From: Porticoccus sp038143955
GTDB taxonomy: Bacteria > Pseudomonadota > Gammaproteobacteria > Pseudomonadales > Porticoccaceae
Length of the DNA stretch: 64,000 nt
Assembly (NCBI GenBank): GCA_038143955.1
Contig: JAYQMT010000005.1
Location: 1-64,000 of the forward strand
Reading direction: 5' to 3'
Shown here: one piece after another, positions 20,698 to 31,044 of the stretch
How the letters are laid out: every line of letters starts with the position of its first letter
How positions within the stretch are numbered: the first letter of the stretch is position 1
Notes under the pieces: model-generated
The model's database searches: none
The model's input: the letters and a program-made list of their open reading frames with translations, nothing else
What the model was told of the DNA's origin: nothing
Program-made: the position numbers and the translations under genes

Positions 20698-21920
20698 TTA
20701 TAACTCTTTATTTTTAATTTTGATCTTTTGTGAAATTTTCGAGATCAATTGTCTCGATAACTGAGTTTTTCTTATTCTTGGGAAAATTTCTGAGCTATTT
20801 TCATCAATTACTACAACAGAATTATAATCGCTATCAAAACCAATTGATCCACTTGATATGTTATTAGCTATTATTAAGTCTAATTTTTTTCTTTGAAGTT
20901 TTTCAAATGCAATCTTTTCTAAGGATTCATTATTTTCTTGTGTTTCTGCTGCAAAGCCAACTGTAAAAGGTTTGTTGCAAAGAGTGCTGATATCACTGAC
21001 TATATCAGGGTTTTTGATAAAACTTATATCCATAAAATCACTATTTTTTTTAATTTTTTTGTAAATTTTTGTTTTGGTCGATAATCAGCCACAGCAGCAC
21101 ACGCGATAAAAAGCTGACAATTCGCAGCCTCTCTTATCGAGACCCTATGCATTTCTTCAGCGCTCTTAACGTGAATAGTTTTAGCTCTATCTGGTGGGTT
21201 TAAGCTCACAGGTCCACTTATTAGTATTGTTTCTGCACCAGCTTCAAGAGCAGCCTCAACAAGAGCATAACCCATTTTTCCAGAGCTTTTATTACTTACA
21301 TAACGCACCGGATCAATATCTTCTCTTGTTGGCCCTGCAGTTATTACAACTCTTAAACCAGCAAGGGATCCTGTTTCAAATAGCCCAGAGGTGAGGTTCG
21401 CAATAGCTTGCGGCTCAAGCATCCTTCCTGGCCCTGTATCACCGCATGCCTGTGATCCCTTATCTGGGCCAAATATTTTTATTACACGTTTATCTAAATT
21501 TGTAAGATTGTTTTGTGTACTTTGATTTCTCCACATAGCCTGGTTCATAGCTGGGGCGATAGCTACTTCAGAGCGACTAGCCAAACATAATGTTGATAGG
21601 AGATCATCAGCTTGACCAGCTGCCATTCTTGCTATGAAGTTTGCTGATGCAGGTGTTATCAATATTACGTCAGCCCATCTTGCAAGTTCGATATGACCCA
21701 TAGCTGCCTCAGCTTCTGTATCTAAAAGCTTAGTATGGACAGGGTTCCCCGAAAGGGCTTGCAGGGTAAGAGGAGTAATAAAATCATGCGCTGACCGAGT
21801 CATTACGACTTTGACTGTAGCGCCTAAATCTATTAAGCGCCTGATGACTTCAGCACTTTTGTATGCTGCTATGCCGCCTGTAACACCAAGCAAGACACGC
21901 TTATTAACTAAGGAGTGCAT
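20698..21920 (-). CDS. coaBC: Bifunctional CoaBC, frameshifted
   Basis: Makes 4'-phosphopantetheine from phosphopantothenate and cysteine for CoA. The CoaC half has LGVTGGIAAYKSAEVIRRL, the active-site histidine in GHIELARWADVILITPASAN, the PAMN motif and ACGDTGPGRMLEP. The CoaB half has AGPTREDIDPVRYVSN, GFAAETQE and a NNIS segment. The break is in the T8 run at 21044-21051, where the coding strand needs one more A. Corrected length is about 407 residues. Confidence 0.93.
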
Positions 21921-22196
21921 AATACTGCCCTAAAAAAATTTTATCCAAGCCTTACAAGATAACATTGAGTGATTAATTTTCGAAATTAATCACCATTATA
22001 TCACTACAAAATAAACATATAATTTCAAAATACAAACAATTCAATAGAATTTTTGTTGCTTCAACAAGACGGTTCTGGTATAAAACTCGACTTAAAATCA
22101 TTTCGAGTAATAGCTTGTACAGCTGTCTTTGATTTCTTGAAATAAACAAATAAATTAGTCGTCAAAATCGACGGTGTAAGCATAAGAGCCAACAAA

Positions 22197-22433
22197 ATGT
22201 CTAAAGTATGTCAAGTTACCGGCAAGCGACCAATGTCAGGAAACAATGTTTCGCACGCGAAAAATAGAACCCGTCGTCGTTTCGAGCCTAATCTACATTC
22301 ACATCGGTTTTGGATCGAAGATGAGAAACGCTTTGTTAAGCTGCGTCTCTCTGCGAAGGGGATACGAATAGTCGATAAACTGGGTATTAATAAAGTTCTT
22401 GCAGATATTCGTAAGCGCGGCGAGAAGATTTAA
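22197..22433 (+). CDS. rpmB: Ribosomal protein bL28
   Basis: A 78-residue large-subunit protein with the family start SKVCQVTGKRPMSGNNVSHA and NRTRRRFEPNLHSHRFW. It forms an operon with rpmG 11 bases downstream. The 276 bases upstream (21921-22196) should hold the promoter; I see no gene in them. Confidence 0.96.
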   Translation: MSKVCQVTGKRPMSGNNVSHAKNRTRRRFEPNLHSHRFWIEDEKRFVKLRLSAKGIRIVDKLGINKVLADIRKRGEKI

Positions 22434-22444
22434 GGAGAAATTAT

Positions 22445-22609
22445 ATGGCTAAAGGAAGAGATAAAATTAAGTTAGTTTCTAGTGCTGGAACAGGTCATTA
22501 TTATACTACTGATAAGAACAAACGTACTCAACCTGATAAATTAGAATTTAGCAAATATGATCCAGTTATAAGAAAACATGTTGCATATAAAGAATCAAAA
22601 ATTAAGTAA
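22445..22609 (+). CDS. rpmG: Ribosomal protein bL33
   Basis: A 54-residue large-subunit protein (MAKGRDKIKLVSSAGTGHYY, later KLEFSKYDPVIRKHV). It has no cysteines, so it is the zinc-independent form. An AAGGAG site lies before the start. It is followed by a terminator, so rpmB-rpmG is a closed two-gene operon. Confidence 0.95.
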   Translation: MAKGRDKIKLVSSAGTGHYYTTDKNKRTQPDKLEFSKYDPVIRKHVAYKESKIK

Positions 22610-22641
22610 TTAGTTAATTTAAAGTCGAATTTTTAAATTTT

Positions 22642-22665
22642 AAAACCTCGAGAGATCGGGGTTTT
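22642..22665 (+). terminator. Terminator after rpmB-rpmG
   Basis: Hairpin AAAACCTC / GGGGTTTT with an 8-base loop (one T-G pair in the stem) and a run of four T in the 3' arm. It separates rpmG from mutM. Confidence 0.65.
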
Positions 22666-22701
22666 GTCGTTCTGGATAATAAATTTTATTGAGAGGCAAA
22701 T

Positions 22702-23516
22702 ATGCCTGAATTACCAGAGGTGGTTGTAACTTTACGGGGGTGCTACCCTATATTTTAGGAAAAAAAATATCGCATGTAACTGTTAGAAACGGGAATTTAC
22801 GCTGGCCGGTCCCTAAAAACTTATCTGTAATATTAAATAATCGAAAACTTGAAAGTGGCAGACAGCGTTCGAAATATATGCTTTTTAGATTCCCTCATGG
22901 ACATATGATGATTCATTTGGGAATGTCCGGAAATCTTAAAGTGCTGCCAGACGACTCTCTTCCCGAAAAACACGATCATGTGGATATATTTTTTGATAAT
23001 AGAGTTTTGTTGCGCTATTCAGATCCTAGAAGATTTGGGTCTATTTTATGGGTCGAAGGAAATCCTGAAGAACATAAGCTGTTGAGGAATTTAGGCCCCG
23101 AGCCATTTTCAGCAGAATTTGATGCCAGTAGATTACATTTGTTATCGCATGGAAGAACAATATCAGTAAAACAGTTCTTGATGGACAATAAAAATGTAGT
23201 AGGTGTGGGAAATATTTATGCAAACGAAGCTTTATTTTTAAGCGGCATAAATCCGAAAAAGGCTGCGGGGAGAATTGCTTTTCCTGCCTACGAGACTTTA
23301 GCATCTAATATTATTGAGGTTCTTTCATCTGCAATTAAACAAGGTGGTACCACATTACAAGATTTTTCTGGCAATGATGGAAAGCCTGGTTATTTCAGGC
23401 AAAAGCTTTATGTTTATGGTCGAGGAGGTAAACCTTGTCTAAAATGTAAAAGTTTACTTAAAGAAATAAGGCTAGGACAGCGCTCCTCGGTATATTGTTC
23501 AACATGTCAAAAATAA
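22702..23516 (+). CDS. mutM: Formamidopyrimidine-DNA glycosylase (Fpg/MutM), frameshifted
   Basis: Bifunctional glycosylase/AP lyase that removes 8-oxoguanine. The start MPELPEV gives the catalytic Pro2 and Glu3. One G is missing in the G5 run near 22736-22740, after which VLPYILGKKI continues. DNKNVVGVGNIYANEALF is the helix-two-turn-helix region and CLKCKSLL...YCSTCQ is the C-terminal zinc finger. The residues after PEV are VVT rather than the usual ETT. Corrected length is about 271 residues. Confidence 0.93.
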
Positions 23517-23537
23517 TTTCTTGCGAACTATTACTTT

Positions 23538-24019
23538 TTAGGGGCTACTGAACTTCAAGGCCAGTGCGTTACGAACGCACGGTGGTACGAAGGCATTAAT
23601 ATCACCACCCAGTGATCCGATCTCTTTGACTAGTGAAGATGATATATAAGATAGTTTTTCTGAAGGCGTAAGAAATATACTTTCTATTTTCGGTGAAAGA
23701 GCACGATTCATATTTGCTAATTGAAATTCATATTCAAAGTCTGATACTGCACGAAGGCCACGAAGGATTGCATCAGCATGTTGGTCTTTAACAAAGTTTA
23801 CTAAAAGATAGTCAAAACCGAGAACCTCTACATTGCTAAAATTTTTAGAGCTTCAGAAGATAGCCTTATTCTTTCATTCATATCAAAAAGGGGCTCTTTT
23901 CTTTTGCTACTGGCAATCGCAACTATTACGTGATCAAATAAATTGCTCGCCCGCTCTATAAGATCAATATGACCATTGGTTATTGGGTCGAATGTTCCTG
24001 GGTAAACTATGGTTTTCAA
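23538..24019 (-). CDS. coaD: Phosphopantetheine adenylyltransferase, frameshifted
   Basis: Fourth CoA pathway step, following the CoaBC product. The nucleotidyltransferase motif TFDPITNGHIDLIERA is at the N-terminus. One A is missing on the coding strand near 23838-23842; past it the frame gives NVEVLGFDYLLV, ILRGLRAVSDFEYEFQLANM and YISSSLVKEI, ending at 23538. Corrected length is about 160 residues. It follows rsmD on the same strand, as is common. Confidence 0.92.
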
Positions 24020-24070
24020 TTTTCTAAATTCTCTATTATTTTCTAATACTATATGTATTACGATTAGGGC

Positions 24071-24667
24071 TCAATTTCGAAGATACAACTTGTAAGCTAC
24101 CTGCCCTGTAACCTTATCCTTGAGAAGTATCCAATTTTCTGGGACGCACAAACCTTTCTGTTTCTTAGTTGTTTCGACATAAATATAACAGGGACTCGAT
24201 AGTAATTTATTTTTCTCCAATATATTGCAACATACAGGAACTAGATCAGACATGAAAGGAGGATCTAAAAAAACTAAATCAAAAGTCGCTCCATTGCTTT
24301 TTTCACTAATCCATTTTATAGCATCAGCCTCTATAATAGTTACATTTTTTATATTCAGTCGTGCGCAGCTATTTTTTATCGCTAAAAATGCAAAATGGTT
24401 TTTCTCTATCATTGTCACACTTTTAGCACCGTGTGAAATGGACTCAATTCCTAGCGAACCTGATCCGGAGAATAGATCTAAGCAATTTGAGTTCTCAACA
24501 TGCTGGCCAATCCAGTTGAATAAAGTTTCTTTAATTCGATTTCCAGTTGGCCTTAAACCTGAGGTATTTGAAAAAATTATTTTTTGTCCGCGAAGGCTGC
24601 CTCCGTTAATACGAACTTGATTCTTTGATTTATTCTGTGAGAATGTGGTGTTATTTAAGTTTTTCAA
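24071..24667 (-). CDS. rsmD: 16S rRNA (guanine966-N2)-methyltransferase RsmD
   Basis: SAM-dependent methyltransferase acting on assembled small-subunit particles. RINGGSLRGQKI starts the domain, LDLFSGSGSLGIESISHGA is the SAM loop and FLDPPF the catalytic motif. 198 residues, unbroken. It is divergent from ftsY with 59 bases between starts, the classic rsmD/ftsY arrangement. Confidence 0.94.
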   Translation of the reverse strand: MKNLNNTTFSQNKSKNQVRINGGSLRGQKIIFSNTSGLRPTGNRIKETLFNWIGQHVENSNCLDLFSGSGSLGIESISHGAKSVTMIEKNHFAFLAIKNSCARLNIKNVTIIEADAIKWISEKSNGATFDLVFLDPPFMSDLVPVCCNILEKNKLLSSPCYIYVETTKKQKGLCVPENWILLKDKVTGQVAYKLYLRN

Positions 24668-24726
24668 AGCGTTTTTCTCGTATTAAAGTGATAGCATACA
24701 TTGTTACTTTTCACAGAGGGAAAATA

Positions 24727-25869
24727 ATGTCTGAATCAGGAACAAAAAAAAATTCTTCGAGTGAAAAAGATGTTGCGACAAAGCCTGCTAAAAAAAAGAC
24801 TTTCTTGCAGTTTTTTTCACGGGAAAAAATACCAGAGTCGAACCCAAAAAGATCATCGAAAGATGTTCGTGATGAAAATGACGATCTAGTTACAAAGCAT
24901 TTGAGTGAAGAATCTCAACAGAGTCATGATTTGAATATGCAAAAAAGTAATGTTCGGAATAAATTTCTTAATGCCTTAACAAAAACAGGACTCAAAATTA
25001 ATGATTTTTTTAAAACCGAACAAAAAATTGATGATCAGCTTCTCGAAAAACTAGAGGATAGGCTAATCCTTGCAGATGTAGGTATAGAAACGACCGAAGA
25101 AATAATAAAAGAACTATCAGACTCTTTCAAAAATACAAAGTTAGTGGATTGGAATACGCTATATAAAACCTTACAAAATATCCTAATGCAAAAGCTTTTT
25201 AGTGCACAAAAAGATCTGGAAATAGACGATAAAGAATCACCATTCATAATACTCGTAGTTGGTGTTAATGGAGTGGGTAAAACAACAACTATCGGAAAAA
25301 TTGCCAAATATTATAGCCAGAAAGGTAAATCCATAATGCTCGCAGCTGGAGATACTTATAGAGCTGCAGCCGTTGAACAACTTAAAGACTGGGGAAAAGT
25401 TAATAATATACCCGTAGTTTCGCAAGGAGAAGGATCAGATAGCGCATCAGTAATTTTCGATGCTATAGAATCTGCTAAATCAAACAATATTGACATACTA
25501 TTAGCTGATACAGCAGGCAGGCTTCATACAAAAAATTACTTAATGGAAGAGTTAAAAAAAATTAAACGTGTTATTAATAAAATTGATCATCTAGCTCCTC
25601 ATGAGGTTTTATTGGTCATAGATGCGGGGACTGGTCAAAACGCAATCAATCAAATGAAAGAATTCCACAGCTCTGTTGCTGTGACTGGATTAGTCTTGAC
25701 TAAACTTGATGGAACAGCAAAAGGAGGAATTATCTTTTCATTAATTAAGAAATTTAATGTACCAATCAGATTCGTAGGACTAGGCGAGAATCTTGATGAT
25801 TTGGAGCCGTTTGATTCGGAGCTGTATGTTCAGGCACTTCTTGATAGCAGTAGCAACCGGAATTATTGA
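24727..25869 (+). CDS. ftsY: Signal recognition particle receptor FtsY
   Basis: SRP receptor GTPase for co-translational membrane insertion. An acidic/basic charged N-terminal region of about 90 residues precedes the NG domain with GVNGVGKTTTIGKIAKYY, DTYRAAAVEQL, LLADTAGR and LTKLDGTAKGG. The ATG at 24727 is taken as the start; an in-frame opening reaches 24625 but lies in the rsmD promoter region. 380 residues. The ftsY-ftsE-ftsX-rpoH order is conserved in gammaproteobacteria. Confidence 0.95.
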   Translation: MSESGTKKNSSSEKDVATKPAKKKTFLQFFSREKIPESNPKRSSKDVRDENDDLVTKHLSEESQQSHDLNMQKSNVRNKFLNALTKTGLKINDFFKTEQKIDDQLLEKLEDRLILADVGIETTEEIIKELSDSFKNTKLVDWNTLYKTLQNILMQKLFSAQKDLEIDDKESPFIILVVGVNGVGKTTTIGKIAKYYSQKGKSIMLAAGDTYRAAAVEQLKDWGKVNNIPVVSQGEGSDSASVIFDAIESAKSNNIDILLADTAGRLHTKNYLMEELKKIKRVINKIDHLAPHEVLLVIDAGTGQNAINQMKEFHSSVAVTGLVLTKLDGTAKGGIIFSLIKKFNVPIRFVGLGENLDDLEPFDSELYVQALLDSSSNRNY

Positions 25870-25872
25870 TAT

Positions 25873-26541
25873 ATGATTCTTTTCGATAGAGTTAATAAGC
25901 GCTATCCTTCTGGCAATCAGGCCATAACAAACTTGAGTTTTGAATTAGGGGCTGGGGAAATGGCTTTTTTAACCGGACATTCCGGGGCTGGAAAAAGCAC
26001 ACTTCTAAAGCTCATTATGCTTATGGAAAGATCAACTAGCGGACAACTACTAATTGATGGAAAAAATCTTAGCCGTATAGATCGTAAACAAATCCCATAT
26101 TATCGCCGCAATATTGGTGTCATATTTCAGAATCATCAGCTACTTTTTGACAGAAATATATTCGATAACGTTGCATTACCTCTTTTGGTTTCTGGCTTGC
26201 GACCTCGAGATGTTGAAAGAAGAGTCAGAGCTGCGCTTGGTAAGGTAGGCTTATCTGGTAAAGAAAAAATGAATCCAATTACGCTATCAGGAGGCGAACA
26301 GCAACGTCTTGGAATAGCTAGGGCTGTTGTGCACAAGCCAAAAATCTTATTAGCTGATGAGCCTACTGGGAATCTTGATCCGCAGCTATCTGAAGAAATC
26401 ATGGGTGTTCTTAACAAATTTTGCGAAGCTGGTTCTACAGTTTTGGTTGCCTCTCATGATTTAGAGCTTGTCTCATCAATAGCACAGCGTTTATTGAAAT
26501 TAGAAAAAGGTTTTTTAGTGGAGGATAAAAAGACCACATGA
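25873..26541 (+). CDS. ftsE: Cell division ATP-binding protein FtsE
   Basis: ATPase of the FtsEX complex that activates peptidoglycan hydrolases at the septum. Walker A is GHSGAGKSTLLKLI, the signature LSGGEQQRLGIARA, Walker B ILLADEPTGNLD. 222 residues is exact for the family. It starts 3 bases after ftsY and its stop overlaps the ftsX start. Confidence 0.96.
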   Translation: MILFDRVNKRYPSGNQAITNLSFELGAGEMAFLTGHSGAGKSTLLKLIMLMERSTSGQLLIDGKNLSRIDRKQIPYYRRNIGVIFQNHQLLFDRNIFDNVALPLLVSGLRPRDVERRVRAALGKVGLSGKEKMNPITLSGGEQQRLGIARAVVHKPKILLADEPTGNLDPQLSEEIMGVLNKFCEAGSTVLVASHDLELVSSIAQRLLKLEKGFLVEDKKTT

Positions 26542-27546
26542 TTAAGAACCGTAGACGGAAAAGTAAAAGAAAAAGCTCCTCAAATCTGCTTTCCAGCCAT
26601 GATTTTAATAATCAAAACCTTATTAATAGGCTCCAAAGTTATATCTATAGTCATCATTTAGCTTTTTGTAGTGCAACAAGCAGGCTCAGCTCTCTACCTT
26701 TTCGGTTTTTGAGCATTTCTTTGGTAATAGCAATAGCATTGAGTTTACCAGCAAGTTTTTATGTTGCAGCAATTAATCTTCAAAAAATAGCAAATATAAG
26801 CGATAACTCAAATACAATTTCAATATTTTTAAAAACTACAGTAACGCAGCCTCAAATTGAGTTGTTAAAAGAAAAAATAAGCTTAGAAGAGGGTATTGAA
26901 ACTATTGAATACATATCAAGCCAAAAGGGTCTCGATGAATTCCGTGTAGAGTCTGGTTTCGCCGATGTACTAGAAATGTTGGATGAAAACCCATTGCCAC
27001 CAGTTTTTCTTATCGAGCCAAAAGGGGAGTTTCAAAACAATACTGAATTTATAAAAAAATTAGTTTTTAAGTTAAAAAAGAGCATCTCATAGAAAATATT
27101 CAAATTGATATGATGTGGCTAAAGAGGTTGCAAGCAATATCATTGATTGGCGAGAGAATATCATTCATGCTTGGAGCCATTTTGGCTTTTGGAGTTTTAT
27201 TAATTATTAGTAATGCAGTTTTCTCTCCCTTGATAGTAGAGGTGAAGAGATTCTTGTAATCAAGCTTGTAGGTGGAACTAATAGTTATGTTCGAAGACCA
27301 TTTTTATATACAGGTTTTTGGTATGGAGCTGTTGGCGGAATTTTTTCATGGATTTTTATAGCTGTTGCTATTTACTGGCTATCTATGCCTGTAGAAAAAC
27401 TTTCCGCACTATATCAAAACTCATTAGAATTAGAGGGTTTGGGAATTTTTGGCATGATATCACTCGTATCAATAGGAGTAGGCCTCGGCTTGTTAGGAGC
27501 CTGGCTAGCAGTTACTAGACAGCTGTCAGCTATAGACTCTAAATAA
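26538..27546 (+). CDS. ftsX: Cell division membrane protein FtsX, frameshifted
   Basis: Membrane subunit of FtsEX. A cytoplasmic N-terminus is followed by a first membrane span, a periplasmic domain with ISQKG-like text around YISSQKGLDEFR, and three further spans. Breaks occur in the A6 run near 27075-27080 and near 27225-27235; between and after them the family text continues (ISNAVFSLDSRGEEILVIKLVG, broken here, then RRPFLYTGFWYG). Corrected length is about 336 residues. Confidence 0.9.
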
Positions 27547-27552
27547 TTTTTA

Positions 27553-27582
27553 TTGATTTAAAACAGTTAGTTATGTTATATT
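27553..27582 (+). promoter_or_regulatory. Putative sigma-70 promoter for rpoH
   Basis: TTGATT at 27553-27558 and TATATT at 27577-27582 are separated by 18 bases, with TG one base before the -10 (extended -10). It lies in the short gap between ftsX and rpoH. Promoter prediction by eye in AT-rich DNA is weak. Confidence 0.4.
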
Positions 27583-27643
27583 AATAAATATATTTTAAAT
27601 TTAAAGCTTGTTAAGTAATTGCCTCAATATTTTCGAGATTATT

Positions 27644-28495
27644 ATGAGTAAAAATTTACAAATTTTAGACTGGATGGCTCCAGGAGCAAATATTACTGCA
27701 TATATACAGGGAGCCAATGCGATTGCTCTTCTTTCTGCCGAGGAAGAGCAATCACTTGCTGAGGATCTTTATTACAACGAAGATCTTGACGCTGCGAGAC
27801 AATTAGTTATGTCTCACCTTCGCTTTGTTATATATATTGCTCGATCTTATAATGGCTATGGCCTACCTTTGGGAGATCTTATCCAAGAAGGAAATGTAGG
27901 CTTAATGAAGGCAGTTAAGCGTTTCAATCCAGAAAAAAACGTTCGCTTAGTTTCTTTTGCGGTACATTGGGTTAAGGCTGAAATACACGAGTATGTTCTA
28001 AGAAATTGGCGCATAGTTAAAGTTGCTACAACGAAAGCACAGAGAAAATTATTCTTTAATCTGCGTGGTGCAAAAAAGAATTTATCGTGGCTAACCAATA
28101 GTGAAGCTAAAGCAATAGCTGAGGACCTAGGAGTAGATGTTTCTCAAGTCATGGAAATGGAGAAACGCCTTTCAAGCCATGATGAGTGTTTTGATTTCTC
28201 CTCAGACGAAGAAGATAACCCCTATCAAGCACCTGCTCTCTATCTAGAAGATAAAGAAGCTGATCCAGCTACACTAATTGAGTCCGCAGAATCGATAAAT
28301 AATAGCCACGATCTTATGACCAAAGCATTAGATAAACTTGATGAGCGAAGTCGAGATATCATCAAGAGCCGTTGGCTAAATGATAAAAAAGATACTTTGC
28401 ATGAGTTAGCAGATAGATATAATGTTTCTGCAGAGCGAATAAGACAACTAGAAAAAAATGCAATGAAAAGAGTTCGTATGACAATGGAAGTATAA
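27644..28495 (+). CDS. rpoH: RNA polymerase sigma-32 factor RpoH
   Basis: Heat-shock sigma factor. Region 2 includes LVMSHLRFVIYIARSYNGYG and LPLGDLIQEGNVGLMKAVKR, the RpoH box reads TKAQRKLFFNLR, and region 4 ends in LHELADRYNVSAERIRQLEK. ATG 27644 gives 283 residues; an in-frame upstream start at 27608 would add 12. It is downstream of ftsX, as usual, and followed by a strong terminator. Confidence 0.96.
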   Translation: MSKNLQILDWMAPGANITAYIQGANAIALLSAEEEQSLAEDLYYNEDLDAARQLVMSHLRFVIYIARSYNGYGLPLGDLIQEGNVGLMKAVKRFNPEKNVRLVSFAVHWVKAEIHEYVLRNWRIVKVATTKAQRKLFFNLRGAKKNLSWLTNSEAKAIAEDLGVDVSQVMEMEKRLSSHDECFDFSSDEEDNPYQAPALYLEDKEADPATLIESAESINNSHDLMTKALDKLDERSRDIIKSRWLNDKKDTLHELADRYNVSAERIRQLEKNAMKRVRMTMEV

Positions 28496-28524
28496 TTCTG
28501 AATAAACTGTATTCTTAAAAAAGG

Positions 28525-28548
28525 CCGCACATTGTGCGGTTTTTTTTT
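28525..28548 (+). terminator. Terminator after rpoH
   Basis: CCGCAC-ATT-GTGCGG stem-loop (28525-28539) is flanked by A residues and followed by nine T. It closes the ftsY-ftsE-ftsX-rpoH region. Confidence 0.92.
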
Positions 28549-28597
28549 AATAACTTTGATTACCCTTATTGGTTAACTAACAAAAAAGAACTTCGAA

Positions 28598-28994
28598 ATG
28601 AAAATATTGGCAGGTATGACAGCTACATTAGGTTTCCTTGCCGTTGCATTAGGGGCTTTTGGGGCACATGCGCTTAAAAACAGCATTTCTTCAGAAATGA
28701 TTAGTGTTTGGAAAATTGCTGTTCAGTATCAGATGTTTCATGTACTAGTATTATTATCAATAATCCTTTTGGAGCAAAGAGACGATAGAGCTCAATGGCA
28801 AATTATTGGTTGGTTGTTCGCGATAGGTTGTATTGTTTTTTCAGGCAGCCTCTATTTGTTGGCAATTAGCGATATTAAAATTTTTTGGTATGATTACTCC
28901 AATAGGTGGAGGTATGCTCTTAGTCGGCTGGCTAATTCTGTTCTTTTCTTTAATCAAAGATTCGAATAAAAATAAATTTCATCGCCCTGATTGA
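28598..28994 (+). CDS. DUF423 family membrane protein, frameshifted
   Basis: Small inner-membrane protein of unknown function (YgdD-like) with four predicted spans. GFLAVALGAFGAHALK and VQYQMFHVLVLL are the family signatures. The T run at about 28881-28886 carries an indel; past it the frame gives GMITPIGGGMLLVGWLILFF, the expected fourth span, and ends at 28994. Corrected length is about 131 residues. Confidence 0.85.
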
Positions 28995-29013
28995 TAAAAA
29001 TAAAAAAGTTATT

Positions 29014-29727
29014 ATGGATCGATTAAAGTTGGAAATTTTTAAACCTGAATTTAAGAAAAAATCTGTACGAAGTTATGTTTTACGAACAGGGCGAATGACG
29101 GATCGTCAAAAATTAGCCTTCGATCGTCATTGGTTAAATTATGGCGTAAGTCTTCACGATGGCCTATTTGATTCTAGTCTTCAATTTGGCCGAAATGCTC
29201 CTCAAGTTTTAGAAATTGGGTTTGGGATGGGTGAATCATTGTTCAAAATGACTCAACTTGAACCAGAAAAAGATTTTTTAGGCATTGAGGTACATTCGCC
29301 TGGTGTGGGACGATTGATTAATAGTGCTGGGGAGCATAAATTAAAAAATCTAAAAGTGTATATGGCTGATGCAAAAGATGTTTTGGAGGATTGCATTATT
29401 AATGATAGCTTTCATCGTATCCAAATATATTTTCCTGATCCATGGCATAAGAAAAAACATAATAAGCGTCGTCTAATACAATCGGAATTTATAGATTTTT
29501 TAAGATTTAAAATGGAGATAGGAGGTATTATCCATTTAGCTACAGACTGGAAAAATTACGCAGCGCAGATGTTAAAGGTGATGGAAAATGCAGAGGGATA
29601 TAAAAACCTAGCTGGTCAAGGTAATTACTCAGTAAGACCAAACTTTCGTCCAACCACCAAATTCGAATCTAAAGGAAAAAGATTGGGTCATGGGGTTTGG
29701 GATCTTTTGTATACTCGAGCTTCATAG
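29014..29727 (+). CDS. trmB: tRNA (guanine46-N7)-methyltransferase TrmB
   Basis: Methylates G46 in the tRNA variable loop using SAM. VLEIGFGMGESL is the SAM motif and IYFPDPWHKKKHNKRRL the catalytic motif unique to TrmB. It ends in WDLLYTR. 237 residues, unbroken. Confidence 0.95.
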   Translation: MDRLKLEIFKPEFKKKSVRSYVLRTGRMTDRQKLAFDRHWLNYGVSLHDGLFDSSLQFGRNAPQVLEIGFGMGESLFKMTQLEPEKDFLGIEVHSPGVGRLINSAGEHKLKNLKVYMADAKDVLEDCIINDSFHRIQIYFPDPWHKKKHNKRRLIQSEFIDFLRFKMEIGGIIHLATDWKNYAAQMLKVMENAEGYKNLAGQGNYSVRPNFRPTTKFESKGKRLGHGVWDLLYTRAS

Positions 29728-29790
29728 TTTATGGTAGAAATTATATATTCGAACTTCATTTTGATGGCCAATAATTAGTAGGGAGATATT

Positions 29791-30454
29791 TTGAAAAAAA
29801 AAAGTTGCGGTAATTTTGTCTGGGTGCGGAGTTTATGATGGCTCAGAAATTTATGAAGTAGTCATCACACTCTTATATCTGGATAAAATAGGAGTAAAAG
29901 TACAGTGTTTTGCTCCAAACATCCCTCAAATGCACGTCGTAAACCACATTACTGGAAATATTATCAAAAGTGATGAAAGGAATGTACTTACTGAGTCAGC
30001 CCGATTGGCTCGAGGCGATATAAAAAATTTATCTGAGGCTAGGATGATAGACTTCGATGCAGTCATTATACCTGGTGGTTTTGGTGCTGCAAAAAACTTA
30101 TCTGATTTTGCAATCAAAGGTTCAGATTTATCAATAAATAAAGACTTAAAGTGTTTTGTTCAAGATATGCATAAAGCCAAAAAACCTATAGGAGCTATGT
30201 GTATTGCCCCAGCTATGGTGGGGGTCTTGTTTGGCAAGGGGGTCATTTTTACGATTGGTGATGATAAATCTACCGCTCAATCTATTGAAAAAACCGGAGC
30301 TATTCATCAAGAGTGCAGTGTAGATGAAATATGTATCGATGAAGGCAATCTTTTAATAACAACACCTGCTTATATGCTAGCAGGCAGTATGAGTGAGGCA
30401 GCAACTGGCATTGAAAAATTAGTTTTAGCTGTTTGTGAAAGAATAAAATGCTGA
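29791..30454 (+). CDS. elbB: ElbB/DJ-1-superfamily glyoxalase-like protein, frameshifted
   Basis: Class I glutamine amidotransferase-like protein; E. coli ElbB is reported to have glyoxalase activity and to affect isoprenoid synthesis. VILSGCGVYDGSEIYE opens it, VIIPGGFGAAKNL follows and the nucleophilic cysteine sits in GAMCIAPAM. A GGGAG site precedes a TTG start at 29791. A run of ten A (29794-29803) right after the start codon is one base too long; nine restores the frame. Corrected length is about 221 residues. Confidence 0.85.
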
Positions 30455-30476
30455 GAAACTATGTAATTTAAGTCGT

Positions 30477-30971
30477 ATGATAAACTTCAAAGAAGATAGT
30501 TTTTGGTCGTATTCCCAAATACAGTATACTCAGCCTGGTGTTGAGGAGTATTGCTTAGAATTGCAAAATACATACAGAGGTAATGTAAATATATTACTAT
30601 TTTGTAGTTGGCTGGGGTATTGTGGCATAAAAATATCAACTAAAGATGTAATTTTGGCAATTAGAGCTATTAAGGACTGGGATCTTAATATTGTTCAATC
30701 CTTAAGAAGAGCCAGGAAATATTACACTGGATCATCAGTCCTAATAAAAAATAATAATAAAATTAAAAGTGACCTTAAAAAATTAGAACTTATCTCAGAA
30801 AAATCTGTGCAAAATACTTTATGTAAATGGGCCCTTTTGCAGAACTTTAAGCCTAGTGTTGCAAAAGATTCAAAATGGACAATAACTAATATTAATAAAT
30901 ACTTAGTTATTTTAGATGCACCAATTTTGTCAGAAAAAAATAAATTATTTACTCATGAAAGTTGCATTTGA
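30477..30971 (+). CDS. TIGR02444 (DUF2390) family protein
   Basis: A 164-residue protein of unknown function. The family core is seen as FWSYSQIQYTQPGVEEYCLE and NVNILLFCSWLGYCG near the N-terminus. It is soluble with no signal peptide or membrane span. It sits between elbB and an FKBP lipoprotein; nothing in the context assigns a role. Confidence 0.75.
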   Translation: MINFKEDSFWSYSQIQYTQPGVEEYCLELQNTYRGNVNILLFCSWLGYCGIKISTKDVILAIRAIKDWDLNIVQSLRRARKYYTGSSVLIKNNNKIKSDLKKLELISEKSVQNTLCKWALLQNFKPSVAKDSKWTITNINKYLVILDAPILSEKNKLFTHESCI

Positions 30972-31044
30972 TTCAGTTTAAGCATGGGTTATCATGCGGC
31001 ATCTTATAATTACTTTAGTTTAATTAGACAAAAAGGACAATTTT

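Noticed and set aside
24225..24620. Plus-strand open frame antisense to rsmD
   Set aside because: Shadow of RsmD; composition and lack of motifs do not suggest a protein.
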